Shown here in pieces: positions 11,690-23,340 of a stretch of DNA of 64,000 bases. Below the pieces are notes generated by a model. That model ran no database searches. It saw nothing but the letters and a program-made list of their open reading frames with translations, and was not told the DNA's origin. Location of the stretch: positions 39,252,342-39,316,341 of the forward strand of contig CM070619.1 in assembly GCA_036346255.1 (NCBI GenBank), in the 5' to 3' direction. Source of the DNA: Ampelocalamus luodianensis. Lineage: Eukaryota; Streptophyta; Magnoliopsida; Poales; Poaceae. The stretch's first letter is position 1; each line of letters opens with the position of its first letter. The position numbers and the translations under genes were made by a program.

Positions 11690-12360
11690 CTCCACCGATA
11701 TTCATGTAATTGGAACAAAATGGATTTTTAAAATAAGCAAAGTGAGGATGGTTGGTAGTTCGCAACAAGGCTAGGCTTGTAGCTCAAGGTTATTCCTGTA
11801 GAGGGCTTAGACTTTGAAGAGACATTTGCTCCTGTCACTAGATTAGAAGCCATTCGTGATATCGCTAGCTTTTGCTTCTTCCAAGGGCTTTAAGCTTTTT
11901 CAAATGGATGTCAAAAGTGCATTTCTTAATGGTTTCATAGAAGAAGAAGTCTATGTCAAGCAACCTCCTGGCTTTGAAAATCATAAGTTCCCAAACCGTG
12001 TTTTTAAACTCTCCAAAGCCTTGTATGGATTGAAACAAGCCCCTAGAGCTTGGTATGATAGGCTTAAGAGTTTCCTACTTGATAATGAATTTAAAATGGG
12101 TTTGGTTGATAAAACCTTGTTCACTCTCGTGCATGGCGTTGATTTTTATTGGTTCGATTTATGTGGATGATATCATATTCGGTGGTTCGTCTCATGCTTT
12201 GGTGTCCAGATTTTCAGATTCTATGAGCAAGGAGTTCGAGATGAGCATGATGGGAGAATTGACCTTCTTCCTTGGTCTTCAAGTCAAGCAACTGAAAGAA
12301 GGCACTTTCGTTCATCAAAGTAAGTATACAAAAGACCTTCTTCGGCGTTTTCGACATGGG
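11690..12360 (+). pseudogene. C reverse transcriptase
   Basis: Recognisable copia RT blocks in order: a TKWIFK-type start (about 11710), RLVAQGY (about 11770), QMDVKSAFLNG (about 11900), KALYGLKQAPRAWY (about 12020) and the catalytic YVDD at 12160-12171, then FFLGLQVKQ. Frame changes occur near 11740, 11800, 11855 and 12150. A template-copying enzyme by family; as read it is broken. Confidence 0.88.
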
Positions 12361-13055
12361 AAGCAGAGACCAATGTCTACTCCCATTGCCACAACCACCG
12401 TGCTGGACCCTGATGAGGATGGAGAGCCCGTGGATCGGAAGGAGTACCGCAGATGATCGGCTCCCTCCTCTACCTCACAGCGTCGAGGCCGGACATACAA
12501 TTTGTCGTGTGTCTCAGGCGCTCGATTTCAAGCTTCCTCGTGCTTCTCATCGTCAAGCAAGGCGGCGCATATTCGTACCTTCAAGACACTCTTGATTTTG
12601 GACTCGTTTTCTTCGATTCTCTCTCTCTATTCAAGCTCGATGCTGATTTTATGGGTGTAGAGTGGATAGGAAGAGTACTTCGGCACTTGTCATTTCTGGG
12701 CACATCTCTTATTTCTTGGTCTTCTCAAATACCTCCTGTACACCCATCGCCGAGGCCGAATACGTCGCAGTTAGCAGCTTGTTCTCGTGTTCTCGGATTT
12801 TGTCTACTTTGGACTATGGATTATTTTTGGAGAGTGTTCCTCTTTCTCGTGACAACACTAGTGCCATCAACATTGCCAAAACCCCAAGGCAACACTCTAG
12901 GACCAAGCACATTGATATTCGATATCATTTTCTTAGAGACCATGTTGAGAAAGGTGATGTTGTGCTTCATTTTGTTGAATCTGAGCAAAGAAGTTGTCGA
13001 TATTTTCACTAAGGCTCTTGATTCTTCTCGTTTTGCTACGCTATGGGAGAGTTAG
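12361..13055 (+). pseudogene. C RNase H and end of pol
   Basis: Conserved copia RNase H phrases are spread over frames: DRKSTSA (about 12664), IAEAEYVA (about 12745), a DNTSAINIAKTP block (about 12852), TKHIDIRYHFLRD (about 12905) and a VDIFTKALDSSRF-type end (about 12995). The coding stop is at 13053-13055. The domain would remove RNA from the RNA-DNA hybrid. Confidence 0.85.
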
Positions 13056-14528
13056 GGGTTATTAGTCCTCTTGGCCTGTTTTGAGGGGAGTTTTGCTCCT
13101 TTGCATTCATTGTATCATAATGCATTTTCAATTCTACAACTTGCATTGTAATATAACTTCATGGAGCTTTGATTCTTATCCTTGTATGACTTGATTTCAT
13201 ACTTTATACCTTGCCATGTCTTGTGTTAATGTGCTAAGACTTCTTATGGCTTTTTCATATGTAGCTTAGTTTTTGCCATGATAGTTTTATTATCTCAGAG
13301 CAATTTGAATCAAAACATAACTTTTTGAATCTTGTGACTAGTTTTGCTTTAGTGATCCTCTTATGATTCACGCCATGTCATATACGCTTAATTGAGTCTT
13401 GAATCTGATATGAGTTTTAAAATGAGCTTTGGAAGTCCTTAAGTCAAGCAAATGAAAAAATTATAAGTTTTTCTCGCGAAAAACTGATCTCACCAACTCT
13501 TTCTCATGAGACGGCTTGCCATTGTACTAGGCTTGAACTCGGGGAGTTTTGGATGACCTAGATCACTCTCTTAAACTTTCTTGCTTGGGATGGTCACAGC
13601 AAGGCTTGAGATCTAGCACATTGCTAAGAAAACAAAATTTCTTTTGGTTGAAGCTTAGGAGGCCGTTGTGGATGGCTCCTAGTCCAGACTTGCTTTACTA
13701 AGATAAAACTCAAGTCTTTCAAAGAAAGTGCTATAATGTGATAAAATTTCACTTGCTTGAACAAATTGATTCATAAAATGCTCAAAATTGACTCTTTGTC
13801 TAATTTATGGGTTCCATTTGGCTTATAGACATGGCTTGACTCCTTCTTGGATACCTTTAGTTAAACTATAATCTTCAACATCTTTTCTTGCTAAGCCTTT
13901 ATTTCAACTCAAATTATTGCTCTGTTGGCTCTAGCTTGCTATATATGTTTTGCCATGATGGAACTTTGCTACTTCACATAATATGGTTTGGTGTAATACT
14001 TGTCTAGTCTTCTTGATAACTCTCATGGCTCCTGCTAAAAATGAAAAAATTGCAGCCATTCCCTGTCATTCATGCTCTATCTTCTTCCATGGTTCTTGCT
14101 GAATACATTGTCAAAGGGGGAGAAAGATTGGTAAAAATGTTGTTTTAGAGCTGTTTGGAGTCTTAGAGAGAAAGTGTTCTTTCATGACAATTGGTGATCA
14201 TTGTGAGTGGGAGCATCTCATTTGCATTCATTTGGTTTTATTGCCTTTTCTGAATCTGAATTGCAATTCGTGAATACTCACCATGATCGAAGGTCAAATA
14301 GAACAATTGTTCTTTCATATGGACCTTAAGTGAGATTTTTACGATTCTCTGAAATTGAAGTCATAGTCTGTCCTTTGCCTTATCTCACTTGCCTTAACTA
14401 TTCGAAGCCAACTTGGTCATTTTCATGACTTTCTTGCTTATGGACTGTTGTGCCTTTGCGCAAAACGACGATTCTTTACTTTTCAAACCACAAACTTACA
14501 TTTTCGGAAGATTGCCAATGTGTTCATC
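13056..14528 (+). other. Non-coding spacer between pol and 3' LTR of C
   Basis: About 1.47 kb with no open frame over 60 codons on either strand and no envelope-like gene that I can recognise. It is rich in 'cttgcttg' and 'ttgatttc' phrases. It contains a second purine run, AAAGGGGGAGAAA, at 14113-14125. Some Sireviruses carry an envelope-like frame here; this copy does not. Confidence 0.7.
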
Positions 14529-14538
14529 AAGGGGAGAT
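14529..14538 (+). other. C polypurine tract
   Basis: AAGGGGAGAT lies immediately left of the 3' LTR start (TGTGGATATC at 14539). This is where second-strand cDNA synthesis is primed. Confidence 0.85.
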
Positions 14539-16235
14539 TGTGGATATCATGAGGATATGTGCACGATATTAGGATGATGTTACAATTGGCAATTACACTT
14601 TGGTTTGCTATTTCTCGTGTTTTCGCAAATGTCCCAAGACCGTCGAGTTCAGCGGTCGACTAGCGTTGAAGCGATCGACCGCCATTGAATGGCGGTCCGA
14701 CCGGTTTGAATGTGAATGTTGATTTGATTGGCTAATTGGTTTTGAGTTAAGTCATATCCATGTTTATCCTTGTATATGTGTTGCATATTGCATGGTTTCA
14801 CTAACGGGTCAAGTTGTGAAGAACTTGTTCCCGAGACTTTTTCGCCTATTGCCGCGCGTGTTTTGAAGGTCAATGAAGGTCAACGGCGAGGGATCGGGAC
14901 TAAGCTTGGAGAGCCGAGGTCCGTAACGGTCATGGATGCCGGTGAGGCCAAGTGGCTCAAGCGTGGCGCAGAATGGACGAGGATGACCGAACGGTAGTTC
15001 GGCGCGACGTTGATCAAGCGCGCGCGGCCTGCAAGTGCCTTGGTGGTTCCGAGGAATCGACGGAGAGACTTGCCGACATGATGAGAGCCGTTGATCAACC
15101 TACACGTGGCGAGCAAGCGATCGCTTCGACAGCACTGGACTCGGTCCATGGAGAAGGATCGAGAAGGGTATTTTGGTAATTTCACCAAATACCGCTTTAG
15201 GACGTTGGCTAAACCACGCGCGGGACGCCGCAAGATGAAGTGGTTTAGGTCAAGAGATAATGGTTTCAGCCGCTTTAAAAGCGTGCGTAAGTGTCCCGTT
15301 CATGTTGGGCCTTAACGGGAGCCCATTAGAGAAACTCTTCTAGAAGCAAGGCCTCTCTATAAATAGGGGGTGTGCTGGACAAGCCACCTCAAGCACTTCA
15401 TTTGCAAACCCTAGTTTGGTTTAGGGACTTAGAGAGAAAGAGAGAGGCTTAGGGTTCTAGGGAGATGAGTTGATTGTGTGCTCATGGATTGAGCTCTTGT
15501 CCTCCTTGAGGGAGTGGCTGTAACCAGCAACATCATGATTCAATCCATGGATGATTATCCAAAGATGTGTCTCTTTGTGTTTTTCCTTCTCATTTTATGA
15601 TTTTGAGTCAATCTTTGATCTTTTGGTTTTTGGTTGATCTCTTGCCCACTTCTATCTTGCTGTGATGTGGGAATACATCTAGGATCATCAAGATCATCAA
15701 TCTCCCACGAGCAAGTTTTAGATCGTGTTTTTCGCTTTTTGCTCTGCTTTGAACCTTCCTTCGGTAAAACTGAAAAGATCAAAACTTTGAAGTAGATCTT
15801 TTCGATCGTCACTTGGAATAGGTTCCGATATCATTGGGAAGTTGTGTTCCAAATTTGGTCTAGTTTGGCCGTGTAGATCAAAAGTTAGATCGATTTTCGG
15901 TTTTGAAATAGTGCTGAAATTCGCGCTTTGTGCTGATTTTACTATTCACCGGCCCACCGCCTCCTGTGAGTCGGCTCGACCGTCCGCATCGGTCCGACCG
16001 CCTCGTAGCCGGTCCGATCGCCTGCTCATCAACACTGCTCATCAAGTCAAAAATTGTGTTTCGATTGTTTCTTCCGGGTTTGAAGGAAATTCAACATAAG
16101 TCTTCCATCGTGGTTTTCTATTGATCTTCATAGCTCTCATAGCTATAGGAGTGAAATTTGTGTTGAATCTAATATTTAAAAGAAAAATTTGGTTAAGCTC
16201 CTATTCACCCCCTCTAGTCGCTTTCCGGTCCTACA
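14539..16235 (+). repeat. C 3' LTR (complete)
   Basis: The LTR is 1697 bases with the same ends as the 5' LTR and followed by CTAGA. It keeps the TATA region that the 5' copy lost. Apart from that block, the two LTRs differ mainly by small losses of G, CTG or CAG-type bases, most of them on this copy in the 14640-15060 stretch. Confidence 0.9.
15358..15365 (+). promoter_or_regulatory. TATA box of C (3' LTR only)
   Basis: TATAAATA followed by GGGGG, with transcript-leader-like sequence after it ('aaaccctagtttgg'). This is the likely Pol II promoter of the family. The matching block is absent from the 5' LTR. Confidence 0.75.
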
Positions 16236-16456
16236 CTAGAAAATATTTTTGCTACAAAGATTAATTATGGCCGAAAATAGGTTTTTAGAGAATATCTTTT
16301 GCACCACAAATCCAAATTAGGTTTTTCCAGTTTCTATGTCTAGGTATATTCGTATTTTACCTTGTGTATAAATTTAGTCGCATTTGGATAATTTTTGGCT
16401 TGCTGTTTTGTTTAAGTGTTGCTCGTCTTATTGGTTGTTTTCGCTCTTTCGCTTAG

Positions 16457-16530
16457 GATTCGACATTTGCGGTAACCCAGAACGACCCTCCGCAACAAAT
16501 TGAGCAACAAAGCGTGCAAGCGCTTGATCA
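16457..16530 (+). other. Exon-like open segment 1 in LTR D
   Basis: Preceded by a pyrimidine-rich acceptor-like end (ttcgcttag). One frame encodes a Gln/Pro/acidic peptide with NDPPQQIEQQ. The E3 copy (42573 downward, minus strand) gives NDPPQQFEQR after one indel, and E (35226-35305) gives a weaker match with EPQQPSDP. Coding status is inferred. Confidence 0.4.
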
Positions 16531-17697
16531 TTTCCCATTAATCCCATTACTTTTAAAGTCTAATATTTTGTTTAACTTCTATGTATGCATTGCTAATTTG
16601 TTGTTAAATTGATTAGTTAATCCTCTAGTTGCATAATCTGTAGGTAAATGATTATCCTCTACTACCGAGCCTAGGTTATTTGCTATGATTAGAGTTCGTT
16701 GGATGAGCTCTTGTCACTTAGTAGATTTCGAATAAATATTGCTTAGCCATGCCTAGTATCGGTAGTTGGGCGATCATCGACTTAGTCGATGATCTTGATC
16801 ACACAACTACTTATACTACTCCATTATGTCCAACCCTTGTGTTTTATTGATTTACAAATCAAAACCGAAAACAAAACTATATCTTGACTTGGGCACAATG
16901 GTATGTTGATGTGATCTGTTGGGTGTGGAATGGTGCCTAAGTCCCCAAGGACCGAGTTACTTGTGTCACTAAGCCAGCGCTTATTGCGTACTAACCACAC
17001 GAGGGGATATGGAACCTCTCTTGACTAAGTACTTTGGGAGGTGTTAATTATGAGCCGGTCGGTGGGTGTGTTCTTGTGTGTGTATTTTTGGAGGGAGCAT
17101 TAGCGACCCGGTTAGGCTGTCTAATGTGTCCTTCTCCGTGGGTTGCGGCTCTTAATTAGCATCGTCCATTGGAAAGCGCCTTGTTAGACTTAGCCATGCC
17201 TGCATACCAAAGGAAGTGTGCTAACCGTGGTCGGTGGAAAGGCGGTCTATCGTGTGGGTACATTGGTACACCCTCGCAGGTTAAAACTATTCGAATAGCC
17301 TCGTCCTAGGTTATGGACATGCTTGGTAAGGTCGTGCAAGAACTAGACTACAACCTTTTAAAAACTTAAACTTGACACGGGTGGTATGAAGGGGTACTTC
17401 ATGCTATTGTTGTGGTGACTATGGGTTAGTCACTTCTAGGTTGGTGTTGTCATCTATCTATTGTTATAATTGTCTCTCTTTTATTTGAACAATAAAAGTT
17501 AATTGCAAACTTGCTTTGAATCTATTACCTTATTGCAAATGGAAACTTGCTTTATGCTGAAAACAAGTCCAGAGCCTCATCCACTTAAATAAAGCTTGCA
17601 TGTAGTTAATTATAGTTCTGTTATCTCACACGTCAGTCTTGCGAGTACAAAAACAAGTTTTGTACTCATCTGCTTTGCTTAATATTAATTGTTGCAG

Positions 17698-17766
17698 AGG
17701 AAGAAGGTGAGCCCCAAGGGCCTCACTTTTGTGAGTCGTGTTATGCTACTGCTTGGGGACGATTAG
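17698..17766 (+). other. Exon-like open segment 2 in LTR D
   Basis: Follows an acceptor-like tract ending GTTGCAG (17697). The frame reads an acidic start then GPHFCE, and the GATTAG stop is at the same place as in E3 and E, though one base out of frame here. See the matching entries in E (36522-36588) and E3 (41245-41312). Confidence 0.45.
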
Positions 17767-18115
17767 CTTGGCGGTCCGGTTGGTTGCCTTGTGGGTAAAG
17801 GCACACCGATTGGCTTTTGTTTATCGCCATCTTATGGCCATTTTGCTTCCGCTGTGTATTTACTTATTTGTATGACTTTTGGCCGGTCGGCCTCTCTTTT
17901 GTAATAACTCTCTTTATATTATCTATGTCTTTCGGTTGTTGCTTTTGCTTCGGCTCTATGTGTATGAATGTAATTGATGCATGCTTTTGTAACGGGGTGT
18001 GTATACTGCAATTCTGGGAAGTATACATATCTCGAGGCTTGGTTTATTTGATTTGTACTGTTAGGACCAAGTGGATGGTTAAACAGTACAAGCCGAATAA
18101 ACCGGGGTCCTCACA

Positions 18116-19619
18116 GTGGGATTTACAATCCACTCCCGTGGATAAAACATGAATTAGATGCATGATATGAATTTAAACAATGGAAAGTATTAACTCCTAG
18201 CATAGATTCAACATATCTGAAAGAACATCGACAGTTCATCATCTCTTGTAACACAAGATGTCACATCATATTCATGTAAACATTCACAATCACAGCACTT
18301 AAAATCAACAAAGTACTTGCCTTCCGCGTTGCGACGCGTTAGCAGGCAACGATGGTACTCCCAAACCCGTAGCCTCGCTGCCTAAACAATTCAATAATCG
18401 AAATAAGAACCACATGGTACGCGACATGAATTAATATTCTACACTACCCTCTTGATCACCCAAGTAATAGCCATAAACTCAAATCTGAAAAACAAAGACT
18501 ACGGAATCGCAACAGGGCAGTCGCACAATAATGACCATAGCTACTGACCGGGACTCAAACGAGGTGAGTCCAGATCCTATATAAACTTAACGATCATACC
18601 TACAACATTCTAGTTGACGAGATAACCCAATTCGGCCAAATTATTATACTAACAGGTAATTGAAACAGCAGAACAGAATCTGTCTGAACAGTTAAGACAA
18701 CAATATTAAAACGTCCATAACTTTTAATCTACAACTCCGAATTGAGCATTCTTTAACAATCTGAAAAGGTTATGAAATTATCTACAATAACCTAGTTAAG
18801 TGAAAACCCTGAATTGTCCCCTAACATAAACATATTTTAGGAGACAACTAGAAAGGCAGTTCTCGTCAGAATTCTGGATAGCAGATACTAAATCTATCAT
18901 AACTTTTGACTTGAAAGTCGGAATTAGGTGATCTTGGCGGCCACCAAAAGCTAAGAACAAGACCTACATATCTCCAGCAGATGAACATCTCAAATTCGGC
19001 CTCTAACACCACGAAACAGACCGCGCAACATACTGGACAGATTTAACTTTCTACTCGCAGCAATACGATCTAATAAAAAATGAACCAAAACACCTCTACC
19101 ACTAATCAATCTATGAGGATTAGCACTCGTTACCCTAGGAGATGCACGAGACACCGATCCTTGCACGAAACACGAATGGTTGACGGCCTCTGGGCTCTCC
19201 CTTGATTTGGCCGGCCGCACTAAGGGAGGAGGGAGAGGTTGCTGCCACAAATGTAGAGAGAAGGGCCGGCTGCCACCAAAGGAGGAAGGGGAGCAGCTTG
19301 GGGGCTGCAGGGAGGTGCGACCAAGAGAGGAGGGGAAGAAAAAGTGGCGGCCAAGGGGGGAGGGAGAGGGGAAAAGGTGGCCGGCTAGGGTTAGGGGGTG
19401 TGGGGGTGAATGGGCTTTAGGCCCATGGTGCCTCCCCCCTCTTGAAGAGGACCGGCCAGCCCACCTGGGCCACAGCCCAGGCCCAGGTTGCCATGAAAAA
19501 CCAGTAACCCCCCTCTCTAAACAAGATTTGAAGAAAAACATTCCCCCGAATAAAATTAATCGCTACCGATTAAATTTTTTTATCCCGATAGTTGATCCTC
19601 AAACTTTCAGAATATTACA
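18116..19619 (-). repeat. B 3' LTR, right part
   Basis: Nearly identical to 50476-51981 of the 5' LTR (same 'gggatttacaatccactc' start, same end at AATATTACA). The left part was displaced by giant LTR D. The leader near 19190-19480 is GC-rich (GGCCGGCC) and gives chance frames on both strands that I do not call genes. Confidence 0.9.
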
Positions 19620-19634
19620 TTCTACCCCCCTTAA
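19620..19634 (-). other. B polypurine tract
   Basis: TTCTACCCCCCTTAA on the plus strand is TTAAGGGGGGTAGAA on the element's strand, directly next to the LTR end at 19619. Confidence 0.88.
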
Positions 19635-19705
19635 CAGGATTCGACCCCGAATCTAAACGCCGATCTACACGAAAGTAAATCGCAAATAGAACTTAACAAC
19701 AGAGA

Positions 19706-20218
19706 TTATACACCTGCGGTGAACAAGTCTGGATAAAGCTCACGCATGTGAGACTCCAGTTCCCAAGTGGCCTCTCGCTCCGACTGATGAGACCAAAGAA
19801 TCTTGATATATTTCAGAGTCTTCTTTCTCAAAACCCGCTCTGACCTTTCCAGAATTTTAACTGGCCAGGACTCAAAAGTAAGGTCCTGCTCAATGCTCAA
19901 CGGCTCCAAAGGAATTGCATGCTCAGGGTCTAGTAAGAACTTTCTCAACATGGACACATGAAACACATTGTGAACTCCGCTCATGGATTCGGGAAGATCC
20001 ATGCGGTAAGCCAAATTTCCAACTCTTGCCACAATTGGAAATGGTCCAATGTACCTCAGGCTAAGCTTCCCTTTGGTACCGAAACGTACTACGCCTTTGG
20101 TAGGCGATACTCTCAAAGGACCTCGTCACCCACTTTGAATTCCACTTCGCCTCGACATCCGCGTAGCTCTTCTCGCTGGCTCTGAGCAGCTATCAAATTC
20201 CTTCTAACTTCTGCCACT
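19706..20218 (-). pseudogene. B integrase C-terminal part and chromodomain
   Basis: A clean 136-residue frame (20116-19706) carries the integrase C-terminal barrel (residues about 18-60, YIGPFPI and HNVFHVSMLRK) and then a chromodomain at residues about 85-132 (20116 minus 84 codons, about 19864-19721), with an ILW...EATWELE pattern. In chromoviruses this domain guides integration to particular chromatin. The stop at 19706-19708 is the end of pol. The upstream part (20218-20117) is in another frame. Confidence 0.88.
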
Positions 20219-21138
20219 CTAGCCACAGTTTGCTGAACCCATTCTGGACCCAAAACTGCCCGCTCTCCCACTACATCCCAAAGACAACGGGATCTGCATT
20301 ACCATAAAGAACTTCAAAAGGTGCAAACGAATACTAGAGTGATAATCATTATTATAAGCAAACTCTACCAAACCTAGATGGTCTTCCCAACCTCCTTTCC
20401 AAGACATAACACAACATCCGAGCATATCCTCAAGCGTCAATGGTGCGCTGGATGACCATCGCTTTGGGGATGAAACGCGGTACTAAGACGGTTGTGTGCC
20501 CAAAGCATTCTCGCAAGCTCTCCCAAAACTTAGAGACAAACTTAGCATCTCGATGCGAAACAATCATCTTCGCACCCGCAACCGCACTATCTCTCGCACA
20601 TAAAGAGGAGCCAAATCACTAGCGAATTAGTTGTAGGAATAGGAATGAAATGTGCCGACTTACTAAACCGGTCCACTATGAACCAAATAGCATCCTTTCA
20701 CTCGCATTGCGTGCGGGTAATCCAACCGCAAAATCCATAGAGACGTCATCCCATGGCCACACGGAACCTCTAAAGGTTGCAACAACCTTGCGGGTCGCTA
20801 TGCTCACCTTAACCACGGGCAAACTCCACAAGATGCCACATACCTTGAGCAATATCAACTTTCATCCTTTCCACCGAAACTCTTCTTCAAATCCTTGTAC
20901 ATCTTGGTCTCACCGGATGTACAAGATAATGGGTGCAAAGCGCTTCCTTTAGTATCTCATCCTTGACCTGTGCCTTCTGTGGCACACATAGTCGACCCTT
21001 AAATCGCAATGCACCTGATTCATCTATGCTAAAGTGGCCTTGCTTGGCCTCATCTAGGCATTTCCTCACACGCTGAAACATCTGATCAAGCTGTTGTGCT
21101 TCCCGCACTCGATCTGGAACAATTGACTCAAGAAGCAA
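20219..21138 (-). pseudogene. B integrase zinc-binding and core domains
   Basis: The zinc-binding region (21138-20887) shows the CTHYxVHP pattern. The core keeps the first Asp block (MDFAVGLP, Asp at about 20735) and the late block GWEDHLGLVEFAYNNDYHSSI (20440-20330). The middle of the core, with the second Asp and the Glu, is broken by frameshifts between 20670 and 20440 and I cannot read it as one frame. Confidence 0.8.
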
Positions 21139-21269
21139 ATGAGTCTCCGATTGGGCAGTACCCGCGAAACAAAAGAGATATCATACGCTCTAAATCAGCA
21201 ATGAGATAACTGAGAGTAGGAGGTGTCGTCTTGCGACTCAGGGCATCAGCTACAACATTTGCCTTGCCC

Positions 21270-21834
21270 GGGTGAAACTAAATGGTGAGATCATAGTCCT
21301 TTATCAACTCCAACCATCTCCTCTGCCTCAGGTTCAAATCTTTCTGAGTAAAGATGTATTTCAGACTCTTGTGATCAGTGAATATATCACAAGATTCGCC
21401 ATACAAATAATGACGCCAAATCATCAATGCAAGAATCACTGCGGCCAGCTCTAAATCGTGAGTAGGATAATTCTGTTGATGCTTTTTCAACTGTCTCGAT
21501 GCATAGGCAATCACCTTACCGTATTGCATGAGCACACAACCAAGACCAACTCGATGCATCTCGAATAAATTAGAAACGCTCCCGGCTCGGAAGAGTAAGA
21601 ATTGAGCGGTCACGCCTTATCCTTTAAAGTACAGAACTGCGTTCGCACGCCTCGACCACCGAAACTTGATACCTTTCGCCAATCGGGACAACGGTCAGCA
21701 ATGGTAGAGAAGCCCTCCACAAAACGCCAGTAATAACCGCTTAAACCAAGAAAACTCCTCACTTCCTTGACATTTGTTGGTCTCTTCCATTCTACCACGG
21801 TTGAGATCTTGCTGGGATCAACTGAAATGCCCTC
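21270..21834 (-). pseudogene. B RT thumb and RNase H
   Basis: The segment 21798-21610 carries the NVKEVRSFLGLSGYYWRFVEGF motif that follows RT in gypsy elements. Segment 21613-21278 is RNase H, with GLGCVLMQ, IAYASRQLK, THDLELAAV and FTDHKSLKYIF. A frameshift lies between them (about 21615-21670). The domain degrades RNA in the hybrid. Confidence 0.88.
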
Positions 21835-22559
21835 CTAATTGATTACATGGCCTAGAAATCCAACTTTAGAAATCCAAAACTCACACTTTTTCAGCTTGGC
21901 GTAAACCTGGTGCTCTCTTAAAGTCTTGAGAACCATCCTCAAGTGTTGTTCATGATCCTCCTCTGTCTTGGAATAAATCAGGATATCATCAATAAATACC
22001 ACCACAAAGTCGTCAAGGTACCGATGCACATACTGTTCATGGCTTCCATGAAAATTGCAGGAGCATTTGTTAGTCCAAACGACATAACTTTATACTCAAA
22101 ATGACCATACCTTGTAGAGAAAGCCATCTTCTCAATATCTTGTTCCCGAATTCGTATTTGATTATACCCTGACTGAAGGTCAATTTTAGAGAATACCTTG
22201 GCTCCCTTCAGCTGATCAAAAAGATCCTCAATACGGGGTAAAGGATATTTATTCTTCACAGTGGCCTGATTAAGAGCCCGGTAGTCCACACACATACGCC
22301 AACTGCCATCTTTCTTCTTAGTAAATAGAACAGGCGCTCCCCACGGTGAAACACTACGCTGAATCATACCTTTGGACAACAGGTCGTCCAACTGCTTCTT
22401 CAACTCCTCTTGGAAGGGTCGTGCAAAATGATAGGGAGACATCAACATAGGTCGGGTCCCCGGAATAAGGTCAATCCGGAACTCCACTTTCCACTCTAGA
22501 GGAATTCCAGGAAGCTCCGCAGGAAAAATATCAGGAAACTCATTCACCACGGGAATATC
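21835..22559 (-). pseudogene. B reverse transcriptase
   Basis: The 190-residue frame 22550-21978 has the usual start (FPDIFPAELPG), SPWGAPVLFTKKKDGSWRMC, YPLPRIEDLFDQL, FSKIDLQSGY and MSFGLTNAP. The catalytic FIDD is in a shifted frame at 21996-21985, so one frameshift lies near 22030. An in-frame TAG stop at 21837-21835 falls where relatives have Gln or Lys. Copies the element RNA into DNA. Confidence 0.92.
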
Positions 22560-23340
22560 TTGTATGCGTAGTGAATAATCAGCCTTCTCGCTAAGAGACC
22601 ACAGTAACCCAACGGTTGAGGACCGACGATCGGGAAAAGACTAGCTAACACAAACAAGGAGTCACGGTGCACCGCTCAAACACCGCTTCTTCACTGCACG
22701 GGCTTGCAAAGTCGTGTCTTCCAGAAGCAACAAATCTTGGCACGGTAACTAAACAACCACTCCATGCCCAGGATTACATCGAAAGGTGATAACTGAATTA
22801 CCATAAGGTTAGGAGGAAATTTTCGTCATCAATAATGATGGAACACTTGGACAAAGCGGTAGAGCTAGAAATAAGACCCCGGAATCGACTAAGACGGATT
22901 CGGAGATACGCTGCATACTCAAACCTGCCCTTCTAGCAAACTCTAGGGACACAAAGGAATAGGTAGCTCCTGAATCAAAAAGAACGAAAGCTTCATGGGA
23001 ATCAACTAGCAAGGTACCTGTCACAACGTCAGGGCGGCCCACAGTGTCAGGGGTAGGCATGGTGTAGACTCCCGGTGGTGGCGGAGCAGAAGACGCACCG
23101 ATACTCTGCGAAGGGTGAACAGGAATTGCTGCTGGTGAAGTGAATGATGGCGAAACAGCTGGCCCAGGGTTCCAATAGAACCCCGTAGGAGGCATAGGAG
23201 TAAACGCTGTAGGAGGAACCCATCCTGAAGAGAACTGAGGCGCAGGAATAGCAGCTAGAGTCTGAACTGAACCCCGAGGTGCACTGGAAGAAGACGCTGC
23301 TGGAATTGTCTCCCATTTGATAATGCTTGCTGGATTTTTC
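22560..23340 (-). pseudogene. B protease and Gag-protease linker
   Basis: The active-site triplet Asp-Ser-Gly reads at 22976-22968 inside LFDSGATYSF. A Pro/Ser/Ala-rich linker of about 100 residues separates it from the knuckles. The frame breaks at about 22808, and the stretch 22808-22560 is in pieces, holding the C-terminal half of the protease. Confidence 0.82.

Larger units (their letters stand above)
5674..16235 (+). mobile_element. Element C: full-length Ty1/copia retrotransposon, Sirevirus-like
   Basis: Both ends are present: 5' LTR 5674-7228 and 3' LTR 14539-16235, flanked by the exact 5-base duplication CTAGA (5669-5673 and 16236-16240). Inside, in the copia order, lie a primer site, a long Gag with two CCHC knuckles and repeated CxxC motifs, protease, integrase, reverse transcriptase and RNase H, then a 1.5 kb non-coding spacer and a polypurine tract. 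Long Gag, long LTRs, CpG-rich palindromes in the LTR and more than one polypurine tract fit the Sirevirus (SIRE/Maximus) lineage. It is dead as read: many frameshifts, and the 5' LTR lacks its TATA region. Confidence 0.92.
16236..18115 (+). repeat. Giant LTR D, 3' part
   Basis: Resumes after copia C with the second CTAGA and continues as in E3 (minus strand, 42800 down to 40895): the shared 'aaatatttttgctac' start, the 'gggcacaatggta' block, the 'attcgaatagcctcgtcctagg' block and the end GGGGTCCTCACA. It then joins B's 3' LTR at GTGGG. The same GTGGG occurs once, uninterrupted, in B's other LTR near 50477, which supports D having inserted there. The 111-codon frame at 17817 is LTR sequence, not a gene. 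Confidence 0.85.

Noticed and set aside
13056..14538. Envelope-like gene in copia C
   Set aside because: No open frame, signal peptide or membrane segment could be found in the spacer.
17817..18152. 111-codon hydrophobic frame that could look like a membrane protein
   Set aside because: It crosses the boundary between LTR D and B's LTR, and E lacks it.
19180..19656. 158-codon Gly/Arg-rich frame in B's 3' LTR
   Set aside because: LTR leader; the matching stretch in the 5' LTR (51507-51883) is in a different frame.
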